Positions 46,517 to 55,824 of a stretch of DNA of 64,000 bases are shown here, piece after piece. The notes beneath the pieces were generated by a model, which was given only the letters and a program-made list of their open reading frames with translations, had not been told where the DNA came from and ran no database searches. A program made the translations under genes and the position numbers. The first letter of the stretch is position 1. Each line of letters begins with the position of its first letter. The DNA is from GAS188 sp963713805 (lineage in GTDB: Bacteria; Pseudomonadota; Alphaproteobacteria; Rhizobiales; Beijerinckiaceae): NCBI GenBank assembly GCA_963713805.1, contig CAVQNF010000007.1, positions 310,001-374,000 of the forward strand, written 5' to 3'.

Positions 46517-47932
46517 TTGCCCGCGCAATGTGATTTGAGGGTGAAGCCAGCATTTCCCTCTTCTCGGCTTCGCGCGCGGTTCGACGTCATTTCCCCTCAC
46601 GGCTCGCGAGCGGCCTGCGCCCTCGTCGGTGCGCTGGGCATGCTCGCGGCGGGTGCCTGCGCGACCCTTGTCGACGAGGAGCACGCGAGGGAATGCCGCA
46701 GCGTGGTCGCGGCGCTCGAGGCGCCGGATGCGAAGATCATCATCCTGCGCAGCGCCGCAGGCGAGGCGATAAATTCCGTTCGCGTCGATTACCGGATCGA
46801 CGGCGACGAACATTCAAAATTGCGCCATGTGCTCTGCCGCTTCGGCGGGGCGCAGGCGGAAGCCGGGCGCGACACCCTCATCGGCGTCGACACCGCGCAA
46901 GGCCCACTCGGCGAGGCGCAGCTTCTCTTCCTGCGGCGCTTCTATCTCGAAGCACCCGGCGAGCCACCGCCCGATCCGGGAGCGACCGGAACGGCATCGC
47001 TCGTCACCCTCCCCCCTACTTTCGCCTTGGCGTTGCAACAGCTCGTCGCCGCCCTCCCCTCGGCCGCGATCTACGGCTTGCTCGCCTCTTCCTATGCCCT
47101 CATCCATGGGCTCGTCGGGCGCGTGGTGTTCGGCTTCGGCGATCTTGCGGCGCTCGGCGGCTATGCCACCTTGACCGGGCTTGCGCTCGGCGCGGTCGCG
47201 GGCTCGCCCTTCGCGCTCGGGGCGGGCTTCCTTCTCGCGCTCGGTGTCAGCGCCTCTTATGGGGTGGCCGCCGGCCGCTTCGCGGTCCTTCCGGCGCTGC
47301 GGGCCAAGGGGCAGGCTGTCGTCATCGCGACGGTTGGCCTCATGATCGCGCTCGCCGAATATTCGCGGCTGACGATGCCGCGCTCCCTCATCTGGGCGCC
47401 CCCATTTCTCGCCTCGCCCATCGCACTCGCAAGAGCCCAGAACTTCATCGTCACAGTGACGCCGATGCAAATGCTTTCAGCCGCGATCGGGCTCGTCGGA
47501 GCCTTGTGCCTCCTCGCCTATCAACGCTGGTCGGCTTTCGGGCGTCAATGGCGAGCGGTCTCGCAAGATGAGATCGCCGCCTCCATGCTCGGCGTCGACC
47601 GCGACCGCGTGTTCACCAAGAGCTTCGCCATCGCGGCGGCACTTGCCGGGCTTTCGGGCTATGTATTGACGGTTCACTTCGGACAGACCGGCTATGCCTA
47701 TGGCTTCACGCTCGGCCTCAAGGCGCTCGTCGGGGCCGTGCTCGGCGGCATCGGCTCGATCGGTGCGGCCTTCGCGGGCGGCGTGATCCTCGCCTTCAGC
47801 GAAGCGGGCTGGTCGGCGCTCTTCAGCGTCGACTCGCGCGATCTTGCGGTCTATTCGCTGCTCGCGATCTTGTTCATCTTCCGCCCCTATGGAATCTTCG
47901 GCCGGCGGCCAGATTCGCCGAGCCTCAGTTAG
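46517..47932 (+). CDS. LivH-like branched-chain amino acid ABC permease with N-terminal extension
   Basis: From about residue 170 the protein is a LivH-type permease with eight or so helices: AAIYGLLASSYALIHGLVGR, FGFGDLAALGGYATLTG, the EAA-like loop near AVSQDEIAASMLGVDRDRVF around 355, and GLKALVGAVLGGIGSIGAAF. The first roughly 165 residues are unusual: a hydrophobic segment (VGALGMLAAGACATL) followed by a soluble domain with two Cys (ARECRSV, HVLCRFG), ending with VTLPPTFALALQQL. The start is uncertain: TTG 46517, GTG 46541 or a later codon. No LivM, LivG, LivF or binding protein gene is adjacent; it follows hemB closely. Confidence 0.72.
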   Translation: MPAQCDLRVKPAFPSSRLRARFDVISPHGSRAACALVGALGMLAAGACATLVDEEHARECRSVVAALEAPDAKIIILRSAAGEAINSVRVDYRIDGDEHSKLRHVLCRFGGAQAEAGRDTLIGVDTAQGPLGEAQLLFLRRFYLEAPGEPPPDPGATGTASLVTLPPTFALALQQLVAALPSAAIYGLLASSYALIHGLVGRVVFGFGDLAALGGYATLTGLALGAVAGSPFALGAGFLLALGVSASYGVAAGRFAVLPALRAKGQAVVIATVGLMIALAEYSRLTMPRSLIWAPPFLASPIALARAQNFIVTVTPMQMLSAAIGLVGALCLLAYQRWSAFGRQWRAVSQDEIAASMLGVDRDRVFTKSFAIAAALAGLSGYVLTVHFGQTGYAYGFTLGLKALVGAVLGGIGSIGAAFAGGVILAFSEAGWSALFSVDSRDLAVYSLLAILFIFRPYGIFGRRPDSPSLS

Positions 47933-47960
47933 AGCGTCATAGTCCGCCCTTCCGGCGGCT

Positions 47961-48021
47961 CTAACGCGATCCGAGATCAGCTTGTCGAGCGTCGCAAAAT
48001 GACGCATCAGGATCGCGTTAG
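47961..48021. repeat. 12-bp perfect inverted repeat upstream of the TPR gene
   Basis: CTAACGCGATCC (47961-47972) and GGATCGCGTTAG (48010-48021) are perfect complements separated by 37 bases. A smaller CCGCC/GGCGG hairpin lies just before, near 47944. Together they fill most of the gap after the permease gene, and could be a terminator or a dispersed palindrome like those at 43.3 kb. Confidence 0.65.
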
Positions 48022-48067
48022 GGGCGATCATCCTGAAATTCTCTTCGCTGGGACAGAGGGGCTCTCC

Positions 48068-48806
48068 ATGCCTGCCATCGGCTCGCTGCTTTTCCTGCTC
48101 GATATCCTTCTTATCGTGCACGCCGCGAAGTCCGGTCGGTTCTGGCCGTGGGCCTATGTGGTGCTGTTGCTGCCGGGCTTCGGAGCTGCCGCCTATGTTC
48201 TCGTCGAGCTCCTTCCAGCATGGCGAGGCAGCGTGAGCGGACAGAAGACCGAACGCCAAATCGCGAAGGCGCTCGACCCGACGAAGCGATACCGGGCCTT
48301 GAAGGAGGCTCTCGAGGTCGCTGAAACGATCGCCAATCGCGGCGCTCGCCGAAGAGTGCCTCGTGATCGGCAAGCCTGATGAAGCCGTCGCTCTCTTCGG
48401 CGGGATTGTCGATGAGCCCCATGGCGACGAGCCCGTGTTCTTCGCCGGGAAGGCGCGCGCCGAGCTCGCGCTCGGCAGGCCCGACGAGGCGCTCGTGACG
48501 CTTGACGAGCTCAAGCGCCGCTGGCCGGATTACAACCAAGCCGAGGCGCATGTCGTCTACGCTCGCTCATTGGACGAGGCCGGTCGGGCGGGTGAGGCCG
48601 AAAAGGAATACAGAGCGCTTGCGAGCAGCTATCCGGGCCTCGAACCGACCCTGAGGCTTGCTCACCTCTTGAACAAGGATGGCCGCAGGACAGAGGCTCT
48701 TTCGATCGCCGCGGAGGTCGTGAAACGGGGTGACCGGAGCCCCCCATTCGTGCGCAAACGAAATGCCCAATGGCTCGCCGAAGCCAAGAAGCTTCTGAAG
48801 GACTGA
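48068..48806 (+). CDS. PLDc_N-like membrane segment plus TPR protein (one frame break)
   Basis: The N-terminus has two hydrophobic helices (GSLLFLLDILLIVHAAKSGRF, then WAYVVLLLPGFGAAAYVLVEL), resembling the short PLDc_N membrane module. After a +1 shift near 48342, the C-terminal half shows tetratricopeptide-like repeats (PDEAVALFGGIV, GRPDEALVTLDEL, AGRAGEAEKEYRAL). Correction gives 245 residues. Such proteins are described as hypothetical or TPR proteins in alphaproteobacteria; no enzymatic motif is visible. ATG 48068 is the first start with a membrane helix directly after it. Confidence 0.7.
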
Positions 48807-48919
48807 ATGGCCCGCGACGGACGAGGTCCTCAAGCTCAAAGGAGCGGATACATGCGTATCGGGAGAGCGAAGGTCAGTTGCCACAGAATCGGGGTTCTGA
48901 TGCCTTGGTTGCTTGCCGC

Positions 48920-49348
48920 ATGACACCCGACATCGTCACGCTCGATCGACCGCTCCCCGAGCATCGCCAAGCGATCTTCAGGCTCTTGGACGCCTATAAC
49001 GACGAGCGCACAGGATTTCCCGATCCAGTTGCGCCGCTCGCTCTTCTGCTGAAGGAGCCGGGGCGCGAGGCGATCATCGGCGGGTTGTGGGGCGTGAGCT
49101 ATTGGCGTTGGCTCTTCGTCGACCTGCTCTTCGTGCCGGCCGCCCATCGCGGCCAAGGGCTCGGCACCGCTCTCCTGAACGAGGCCGAGGCCAAGGCACG
49201 CGAGCGCGGCTGCATCGGCGTTTGGCTTTTGTCCTTCAGCTTCCAGGCGCCGCAATTCTATCAGCGCCTCGGCTATCGGCCCTTCGGCACCATCGGGGAT
49301 TACCCGCCAGGTCACAACTGCACTTATCTATTCAAGCGATTCGGATAG
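48920..49348 (+). CDS. GNAT-family N-acetyltransferase
   Basis: This 142-residue protein has the GNAT core: strand LFVDLLFVPAAHRGQGLGTALL near residue 72, with the acetyl-CoA pyrophosphate loop RGQGLG, then AKARERGCIGVWLLSFSFQAPQFYQRLGYRPFG. The substrate is unknown. ATG 48920 is the best start (MTPDIVTLDRPLPEH); the open frame reaches 48770 without conservation. It precedes the exonuclease III gene by 9 bases. Confidence 0.85.
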   Translation: MTPDIVTLDRPLPEHRQAIFRLLDAYNDERTGFPDPVAPLALLLKEPGREAIIGGLWGVSYWRWLFVDLLFVPAAHRGQGLGTALLNEAEAKARERGCIGVWLLSFSFQAPQFYQRLGYRPFGTIGDYPPGHNCTYLFKRFG

Positions 49349-49357
49349 GATGAGAGG

Positions 49358-50143
49358 ATGTTGATCGCCACTTGGAACGTCAATTCGATCCGCCAAAGGC
49401 TCGCTCATCTGCTGCGTTGGCTCGATGAAGCTCGGCCCGACATCGTATGCCTGCAGGAATTGAAATGCCTCGACGAGGCCTTTCCGAGGCTCGAGGTCGA
49501 CGCCGCGGGATACCATGTGGAGACGCATGGTCAGAAGACCTTCAACGGCGTCGCCATCCTTTCGCGCAGGCGCCCTGATGAGGTGATGCGCGGGCTCGAG
49601 GGTGACGACGCGGACAGCCACGCGCGTTATATGGAAGCCATTTTTTCCACGGAAAATGGTGTCGTGCGCACGGCCTCGATCTATTTGCCGAACGGCAATC
49701 CGCCGCAGACGGAAAAATACCCCTATAAGCTCGGCTTCATGGAGCGGCTGCGTCGCCGCGCGGTGGCCTTGCTGCGCCTCGAGGAGCCGCTCGTGCTCGC
49801 CGGCGATTACAACGTCATCCCCGAACCGATCGATGCCCGTGACCCCGCGGCGTGGGTTTCCGACGCGCTCTTCCTGCCGCAGACGCGCGCGGCCTTCCGA
49901 CGCCTATTGGCGCTCGGCCTGACGGACGCCCTTCGCGCTTGCGACCAGGCTCCCGAGCGCTACAGCTTCTGGGATTATCAGGCCGGCGCCTTCCAGAAGA
50001 ACAACGGCATCCGCATCGATCATCTCTTGCTGTCGCCCCAGGCAGCCGACAAGCTTGTTTCCTGCCGCATCGATAAACAGACGCGCGGTTGGGACAAGCC
50101 TTCGGACCACGTGCCGGTGGTCGTGGAGCTGAATATGACGTGA
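49358..50143 (+). CDS. xthA: Exodeoxyribonuclease III
   Basis: This AP endonuclease of base-excision repair starts with the family signature IATWNVNSIRQRLAHLLRWL. Other motifs are DIVCLQELKCLDEAFP near residue 30 (metal-binding Glu), YLPNGNPPQTEKYPYKLGFM near 107, LAGDYNVIPEPIDARDP near 146 and IRIDHLLLSPQ near 222. The catalytic His is in SDHVPVVVEL at the end. The 261-residue length is normal. ATG 49358 follows AGGATGAGAGG. Confidence 0.95.
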   Translation: MLIATWNVNSIRQRLAHLLRWLDEARPDIVCLQELKCLDEAFPRLEVDAAGYHVETHGQKTFNGVAILSRRRPDEVMRGLEGDDADSHARYMEAIFSTENGVVRTASIYLPNGNPPQTEKYPYKLGFMERLRRRAVALLRLEEPLVLAGDYNVIPEPIDARDPAAWVSDALFLPQTRAAFRRLLALGLTDALRACDQAPERYSFWDYQAGAFQKNNGIRIDHLLLSPQAADKLVSCRIDKQTRGWDKPSDHVPVVVELNMT

Positions 50144-50193
50144 GGGCTTCACGCGAACGAATCCCGACACACGCATCCTTCGCGAGGAGGAGC

Positions 50194-50676
50194 ATGTCCG
50201 ACCATTCAGGGGAGCGAACCGGCGGCTCGCGATGGCGCCCCGTCGAAGCCGTTCGGGCGGTCGCCATCGGGATCGCACGCCGAGACGATCGCCTGCTTGC
50301 CGTCGAGGTGCTGGATGATGATGGTGCGCTCAAGGGCTGGAGACCGCCGGGCGGCGGCGTCAATTTCATGGAGCTTGCGGCCGACGCGTTGAAGCGCGAA
50401 ATCCGTGAAGAGCTCGGTTGCGACGTCAGGATCGAAGGCGCTCCGGAGGTCTTCGAGAACCTCTACATGCATCATGAGGCAAAGGGGCACGAAATCGTCT
50501 TTGCCTATGAGATCTCACTCTTGGATGGGACGATCCATTCGCGGGATCGGTTTGTCATCAAGGAAAACGAAGGTAGCGCGCATTTCGCGGAATGGGTCGA
50601 GATCGACCGCTTCCTGACGGGCCGCGACACGCTCTATCCGGCAGGCTTGGCCGAAAGGCTCTTGCGGGCGCCGTGA
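50194..50676 (+). CDS. NUDIX hydrolase
   Basis: The complete Nudix box is GGVNFMELAADALKREIREELG near residue 53 to 75 (G-x5-E-x7-REUxEExGU), which binds the divalent metal and nucleoside diphosphate substrate. The 160-residue length and ALKGWRPPGGG just before the box are typical. The exact substrate (for example oxidised nucleotides or NDP-sugars) is unknown. ATG 50194 follows GAGGAGG, a strong ribosome site that decides the start. Confidence 0.9.
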   Translation: MSDHSGERTGGSRWRPVEAVRAVAIGIARRDDRLLAVEVLDDDGALKGWRPPGGGVNFMELAADALKREIREELGCDVRIEGAPEVFENLYMHHEAKGHEIVFAYEISLLDGTIHSRDRFVIKENEGSAHFAEWVEIDRFLTGRDTLYPAGLAERLLRAP

Positions 50677-50698
50677 ACGACGCAAGGCTTCAGCCTCA

Positions 50699-51745
50699 TC
50701 AATGCGGCTTGCTGTGCTGATCGAGATAGAGCGTCGAAAGCTGGCGCTCATTCTCGTTTGCTGCCGCGAAGGCTTGATCGCGCAACTGCGTGATCCAGGC
50801 ATCCTTTGCCGGATCAGCCCCTTCGCGCGCGAGCGAAAGCCACATCAGGCCTTGCGCCGCCTGGCGCGGAACGCCATTGCCGGTGAACAGGATATGGCCG
50901 AGGAGCGCCTGCGAGGGGCGATGGTTCTTCTCGGCGGCGAGATTGAGCCAGCGCACGGCCTCTCGGATATCCTTGGGTCCGCCGGCGCCATCGGCCAGCA
51001 TGCGTGCGAGATTATATTGCGCGTCCGGATCGCCGAAGAGCGAGGCCGCGTATTTGAACAAATCGCGCGCACGCACGGGATCTGCTTTGACATAGGTGTT
51101 CGGGATGCCATCGAGAAAATAGGTGCCGAGCGCCACATACGCATTGGCGATGAAGCGCGCGTTCGGCGAGCCCGATCCCTCGTCGGTGTCGGCATCCGCC
51201 GCCCGCGAAAAATATTCGAAGGCCTTGAGGTCATCGCGCTGCACGCCGTCGCCTTCCGCATACATGCGCGCGAGCTTCCAGCACGACATGACATGGCCTT
51301 GCGCGGCCGCATAGGCGAAGGCGCGAACCGCATCGGCTTTGTCGCCGGCATTGTAGCCCTTCATTGCCTTGGTGAAGGCATCGCGCATCGATTTGAAGGG
51401 CTCGGCGAGGCGCGGATTGAGCGCGGGCGCATAGGCAGGCGTGGTGGCGACGACATCGCTTTCACCCGTGCTCGCCGGAAGCATGGACTGCGGCGCCGCC
51501 GGAACGACGGTAAGAGGATGACCCACGCCTGAGGAATTGGCGCTGGTCAGCGTCGTTTCGGGAGCCGACCGGCCGATGGGCAGCGGCGGCAAGGGCGAGG
51601 CGACGACAGGGCTCGGCAGCGGAGAGGCGACGACGGCGATCGGTTCGGGTTGGCTCTGGGCAAGCGCCAAAGGCGCGAGCCAGAAGCTGGCGCCGCTTGC
51701 CGCCATCGCCGAAAGGATCAGGGCCGGGGGGTCAAATATCCGCAT
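50699..51745 (-). CDS. Exported Sel1-repeat protein
   Basis: The N-terminus is a signal peptide (LILSAMAASGASFWLAPLALA), followed by a Pro/Ser/Ala-rich region to about residue 110. At least three Sel1-like repeats follow: SCWKLARMYAEGDGVQRDDL, AQYNLARMLADGAGGPKDIR and ALLGHILFTGNGVPRQAAQG. Sel1 proteins act as scaffolds in envelope or signalling processes. The 348-residue gene overlaps the end of ilvD by 14 bases, so the two may be co-transcribed, though a functional link is not evident. Confidence 0.85.
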   Translation of the reverse strand: MRIFDPPALILSAMAASGASFWLAPLALAQSQPEPIAVVASPLPSPVVASPLPPLPIGRSAPETTLTSANSSGVGHPLTVVPAAPQSMLPASTGESDVVATTPAYAPALNPRLAEPFKSMRDAFTKAMKGYNAGDKADAVRAFAYAAAQGHVMSCWKLARMYAEGDGVQRDDLKAFEYFSRAADADTDEGSGSPNARFIANAYVALGTYFLDGIPNTYVKADPVRARDLFKYAASLFGDPDAQYNLARMLADGAGGPKDIREAVRWLNLAAEKNHRPSQALLGHILFTGNGVPRQAAQGLMWLSLAREGADPAKDAWITQLRDQAFAAANENERQLSTLYLDQHSKPH

Positions 51746-53463
51746 AGCACCGAGCTTCGCCCTGAGCCCCGGGATGGGTTACCGCGCCCTGGCGCGCAGG
51801 TCCCACCTGTTGTGCGTATTTCCAAATTGCGCCTGAACCAAATTCACTTTGTCGCGGCTTCCAGTCTTTTTTGCGGCGCTCGAGCTCGCTCTTCGAAAGC
51901 TTCACCGCGAGCACGCCCTTGATGGCGTCGATCTCGATGATGTCGCCATCCCGCAACAGCGCGATCGGCCCGCCGACGGCGGCTTCCGGCCCCACATGGC
52001 CGACGCAAAAACCGCGCGTCGCGCCCGAGAAGCGCCCGTCCGTGATGAGCGCGACCTTGTCTCCCATGCCCTGGCCGTAAAGGGCGGCGGTCGTGGCCAG
52101 CATCTCGCGCATGCCCGGGCCGCCGCGTGGCCCTTCGTAACGGATGACGAGAACCTCGCCTTCCTTGTAGCTGCGCGTGCGCACCGCCTCGAAACAGGCT
52201 TCCTCCGTGTCGAAGCAGCGCGCCGGCCCGCTGAAGACGAGATGCTCGCGCGCCATCCCGGCGACCTTCACGATCGCTCCATCGGGCGCGAGATTCCCCT
52301 TGAGGCCGACGACCCCGCCCGTCGGCGTGATCGGCGTATTGGCGGGGCGCACCACATCCTGATTGTCGTTCCAGGCGACCTTGGCCAGATTCTCGGCGAT
52401 CGTGCGGCCGGTGACGGTGAGGCAATCGCCGTGAAGGAAGCCGTGGTCGAGAAGGGTCTTCATGAGGAGCGGAATTCCACCCGCTTCGAAGAGGTCCTTG
52501 GCGACATAGCGCCCGCCGGGCTTGAGATCGGCGATGTAAGGGGTGCGCTTGAAGATTTCGGCGACTTCGAAGAGATCGAATTCAATGCCGCACTCATGCG
52601 CGATCGCCGGAAGATGCAGCGCCGCATTGGTGGAACCGCCTGAAGCGGCAACCACGGTCGCCGCGTTTTCGAGAGCCTTCCTCGTGACGATGTCACGCGG
52701 ACGGATATTGCGTTGGAGAAGCTCCATCACCATCTCGCCCGCCGCCATGCAGAAGCGGTCGCGCATCTCATAAGGCGCCGGCGCGCCCGCCGAATAGGGC
52801 AAGGCGAGCCCCATCGCTTCGGAAACCGTGGCCATGGTGTTGGCGGTGAACTGGGCGCCACAGGCGCCGGCCGAAGGACAGGCCACATTCTCGAGCTCGT
52901 CGAGATCGGCATCCGACATATCGCCGACCGAATGCTTGCCGACCGCTTCGAAGAGGTCTTGCACGGTGACCGGGCGACCCTTGAAGGTCCCCGGGAGAAT
53001 CGAGCCGCCGTAGATGAAGATCGAAGGCACGTTGAGCCGGCACATTGCCATCATCATCCCTGGCAGCGACTTGTCGCAACCGGCAAGGCCGACGAGCGCG
53101 TCATAGCAATGGCCGCGCATGGTGAGCTCGACAGAATTCGGCAATCACCTCGCGCGAAGCGAGCGAAGCCTTCATGCCCTGATGGCCCATCGCCATACCG
53201 TCCGTGACCGTGATGGTGCAGAACTCGCGCGGCGTGCCGTTCGCGGCCGACACGCCCTTCTTCACGGCCTGCGCCTGGCGCATCAAGGCGATGTTGCAAG
53301 GGGCGGCTTCGTTCCAGCAGCTCGCCACGCCGATGAGCGGCTGATGGATCTGCTGTCTCGTGAGCCCCATCGCGTAGAGATACGAACGGTGCGGAGCACG
53401 CGCCGGCCCTTCGGTCACATGCCGACTGGGCAGCCTCAACTTGTCGATAACTCGCGCGTCCAT
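51732..53463 (-). CDS. ilvD: Dihydroxy-acid dehydratase (one frame break)
   Basis: IlvD performs the third step of valine and isoleucine synthesis with an FeS cluster. The cluster cysteines are seen in GVASCWNEAAPCN near residue 50, AGCDKSLPGMMM near 125 and CPSAGACGAQFTANTM near 196. The C-terminal domain ends normally (GAVTHPGAQGEARCYADI). A +1 shift near 53144 splits the N-terminal 107 residues (REVIADSVELTMRGHCYDAL when joined). Correction gives 576 residues, which is normal. Confidence 0.95.
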
Positions 53464-53704
53464 CCCGCTCGCTCTACTCCAGGCCCCAACGCAACGCCTC
53501 GATCGGCGCTGAGCGAAACAAAAGCGCGGAGCACATTGCCCGCGCTTCCCAACACCCGCGAGCTAAAGGCGGGTTCGTTTGTGGCGGCTTTCAGGCGAGA
53601 TGCGGTTAACTTATGCTTACGGAACAAAGAATTCCCGATGTTGCAAAACCGCAACATTTCGGGAGCCCGTTTGCGGCTGTTTGAGCCGCCTCCTTGCCAG
53701 GAGC

Positions 53705-54376
53705 TCAGAATGCGAATTCGGGCTTCTTCGTGAAGGAGCGAAGCAGAGGCGCCGAGGCATCGAACACGGCGCGACCTGTCAGGACGTCGCCGGTCTTGAC
53801 CTGGAGCATCACCTGTGCGGCGCGGCCCACGCCCGAGACCCCGAGGAGACGACCGCCATCCGCCAATTGCGCGACGAGCGTCTCGGGCTCACGCTCGTAA
53901 GCGCCCTCGATGAAGATCACATCGAAGGGGGCCTCCGAGGAAGCACCTTCGAAAAGCATGCCGACCCGTGTCTTGACGCCGGAAATTCCGGCCTCGGCGA
54001 GCGCGCGCTCCGCGGCGGCGATCAGGGCTGCGTCTTCGTCGAGCGCCACCACATGCGCGCCGAGCTTGGCGAAGACGGCGCTGCCATATCCGGTTCCGCA
54101 GGCGATGTGGAGAACCCTTTCACCTTGAACGGGCTCGACCGCTTGGACCATCCGCGCGAGAAGCACGGGAGCAAGCGAGTAGCGGCTTTCGCCCGTGGCC
54201 TCGACGCGCCCGACCAGGAGGTGCTGGTCGCTATAGGCGAAAGGCTTCGCGGCTTCCGGCAGAAAGCGTTCGCGCGGCAAATCCTCGATGGCGGCCAAGA
54301 CCGGCCGATAGGTGACATCCGCCGTGCGAATCTGGTTGTCGACCATGCGGCGGCGGAGATCGGCGAAATCGAGCAT
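53705..54376 (-). CDS. pcm: Protein-L-isoaspartate O-methyltransferase family protein
   Basis: The SAM-binding motif I is VLHIACGTGYGSAVFAKLG near residue 88, preceded by the PCMT-type N-terminus RRRMVDNQIRTADVTYRPVL and LPRERFLPEAAKPFAYSDQHL. The family repairs isoaspartyl residues in aged proteins; in many alphaproteobacteria this divergent form precedes tolC. Here the downstream side (53464-53704) holds no gene. The 223-residue length is normal. Confidence 0.9.
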   Translation of the reverse strand: MLDFADLRRRMVDNQIRTADVTYRPVLAAIEDLPRERFLPEAAKPFAYSDQHLLVGRVEATGESRYSLAPVLLARMVQAVEPVQGERVLHIACGTGYGSAVFAKLGAHVVALDEDAALIAAAERALAEAGISGVKTRVGMLFEGASSEAPFDVIFIEGAYEREPETLVAQLADGGRLLGVSGVGRAAQVMLQVKTGDVLTGRAVFDASAPLLRSFTKKPEFAF

Positions 54377-54555
54377 GGGGTGCTCCTCCAGTACCAGGGG
54401 CTTTTATCCCGGTGCAGGCCAAAGGCAAGCACGGCGCATGCTCGTGAGGGCGCATCGCGCCGGGCGAAGCCCAGAGCATGCGTTGCCGGGCATCGGCAGG
54501 GAGATATTGCCCAATCGGCTGCCACGCTTTAACGAGAGCGCGAGATGCAGCTTGA

Positions 54556-54629
54556 GGCCTCGTGGCGGAGTGGCTACGCAGAGGACTGCAAATCCTTGTA
54601 CGGGGGTTCGATTCCCTCCGAGGCCTCCA
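54556..54629 (+). tRNA. tRNA-Cys (GCA)
   Basis: The 7-bp acceptor stem is GGCCTCG / CGAGGCC with discriminator T and an encoded CCA end (54627-54629). The anticodon arm GAGGA-CTGCAAA-TCCTT places GCA at 54588-54590. The T-arm is GGGGG-TTCGATT-CCCTC-like with the canonical TTCGATTC. It is 74 bases long. A change of gene content begins just downstream. Confidence 0.97.
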
Positions 54630-54745
54630 AAAAACCTGTTCGCACGCGTTCGCTTTGGTTCCTTTTTCTTTGATCGCCTTGCGGCGGTCTCTCAAAGATC
54701 GCGTTACGCCTCCGATCACGCGGTTCTAGCTGCCCGAGATGCGCC

Positions 54746-55450
54746 CTACGCCGTCTTGGATTTCTGAACGGCCTTTGCGGCGTTGCGGATCACGTCCAGC
54801 ACGGCATGCGGTTGGGAGAGCATCGGGACGTGACTGGCGCGCAACTCGACGGTGGTGGCGCCCATGCGCTTCGCAACGAAACGCTGTAGTTCGGGTTGGA
54901 CGGTGCGATCTTCGGTGGCCACAATGTACCAGCTCGGCTTCGACCGCCAGGCGACGCCATCGAGCTTTTGCGTGAATAGGTCGGGCACGGGCACGGCCTG
55001 GGTCGCCCAGACGACCTTCTGCTCCGCCTCGGGCAGATCACCTGCGAAACACCCGATGCCGTCAGGCTTTAGCCAGATCCGCCCGTCGGCGACCTCGATG
55101 TGGGAGAAGACGTCCGTGACGGGGAACTTCTGCTGCTGGCTTTGCGAGGTTTCGGTCTCGTCGGGTGCGAGCGCCGCGATGTAGACCAGGGCGGCGACCC
55201 GCTCGTCCGTCCCCGCGTGCGTGATCAGGGTACCGCCGTAAGAGTGACCGACAAGGACCACGGGGCCGCTGACCCGCCCGAAGCAACGGGTGACGCAGTC
55301 CACGTCGCCTTTCAGGGAGTCCAGGCCGTGCTGGGAGCAGATCACCTCGTGCCCATCCGCCTGCAGCGTGGGGATCAGCTTCTGGAAGCATGAGCCATCG
55401 GCCCAAAGCCCGTGAGCGAATACGATAGCTGGATTCTTCTGTGCTGGCAT
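54746..55450 (-). CDS. Alpha/beta hydrolase
   Basis: The 234-residue protein shows the alpha/beta hydrolase pattern: oxyanion loop IVFAHGLWADGSCFQKLIPT near residue 9, nucleophile Ser in VVLVGHSYGGTLITHAG near 70, acid in YIVATEDRTVQPELQ near 183, and His in LRASHVPMLSQPHAVLDVI near 209. The family includes small esterase-like enzymes of unknown substrate. It is the first gene after tRNA-Cys, facing it. Confidence 0.85.
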   Translation of the reverse strand: MPAQKNPAIVFAHGLWADGSCFQKLIPTLQADGHEVICSQHGLDSLKGDVDCVTRCFGRVSGPVVLVGHSYGGTLITHAGTDERVAALVYIAALAPDETETSQSQQQKFPVTDVFSHIEVADGRIWLKPDGIGCFAGDLPEAEQKVVWATQAVPVPDLFTQKLDGVAWRSKPSWYIVATEDRTVQPELQRFVAKRMGATTVELRASHVPMLSQPHAVLDVIRNAAKAVQKSKTA

Positions 55451-55559
55451 GGTCCACCCCTTGTGCTCGCGTGTGGAAAAGTAGGCGCCAGAAACGCTAT
55501 AAATAATCGTCGCACAATGCCATCGGCGGAACTGAGTTTATTCTTGGCACAACTGACAA

Positions 55560-55754
55560 ATGGAATTCCATTACCCATCGATCGAGATTGGAACTGTGCT
55601 CTATCCCGACGTTGCATTCGCGGCGGTGCAAAGGCTCACCGACATGGTCACACTCTCGAGCGTGAAGATCTTTCCGGCGCTCTCTGATTGGTCCTCGTCG
55701 GCGCTGGCCCCAGCGGCATGCTTGTCGACGTCCTGCCACATCGAGAGGCCCTAG
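55560..55754 (+). pseudogene. Possible N-terminal remnant of a GlxA/AraC-type regulator
   Basis: A 64-codon open frame encodes IEIGTVLYPDVAFAAVQRLT, which resembles the start of GlxA-family regulators (DJ-1/PfpI-like domain followed by AraC HTH). It stops after 64 residues, and no AraC domain follows. The assignment rests on this short stretch alone. The rest of the 55451-55824 gap shows no gene. Confidence 0.3.
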
Positions 55755-55824
55755 CTCCGCGAGCGCTCACTTCGTATCGCGGATCGCCCGCTCGCTCATT
55801 ATGTGCTTGAATGGAGATCAGCAA

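Noticed and set aside
55412..55687. A 91-codon frame overlapping the hydrolase start
   Set aside because: It has no recognisable features and begins antisense to the hydrolase N-terminus.
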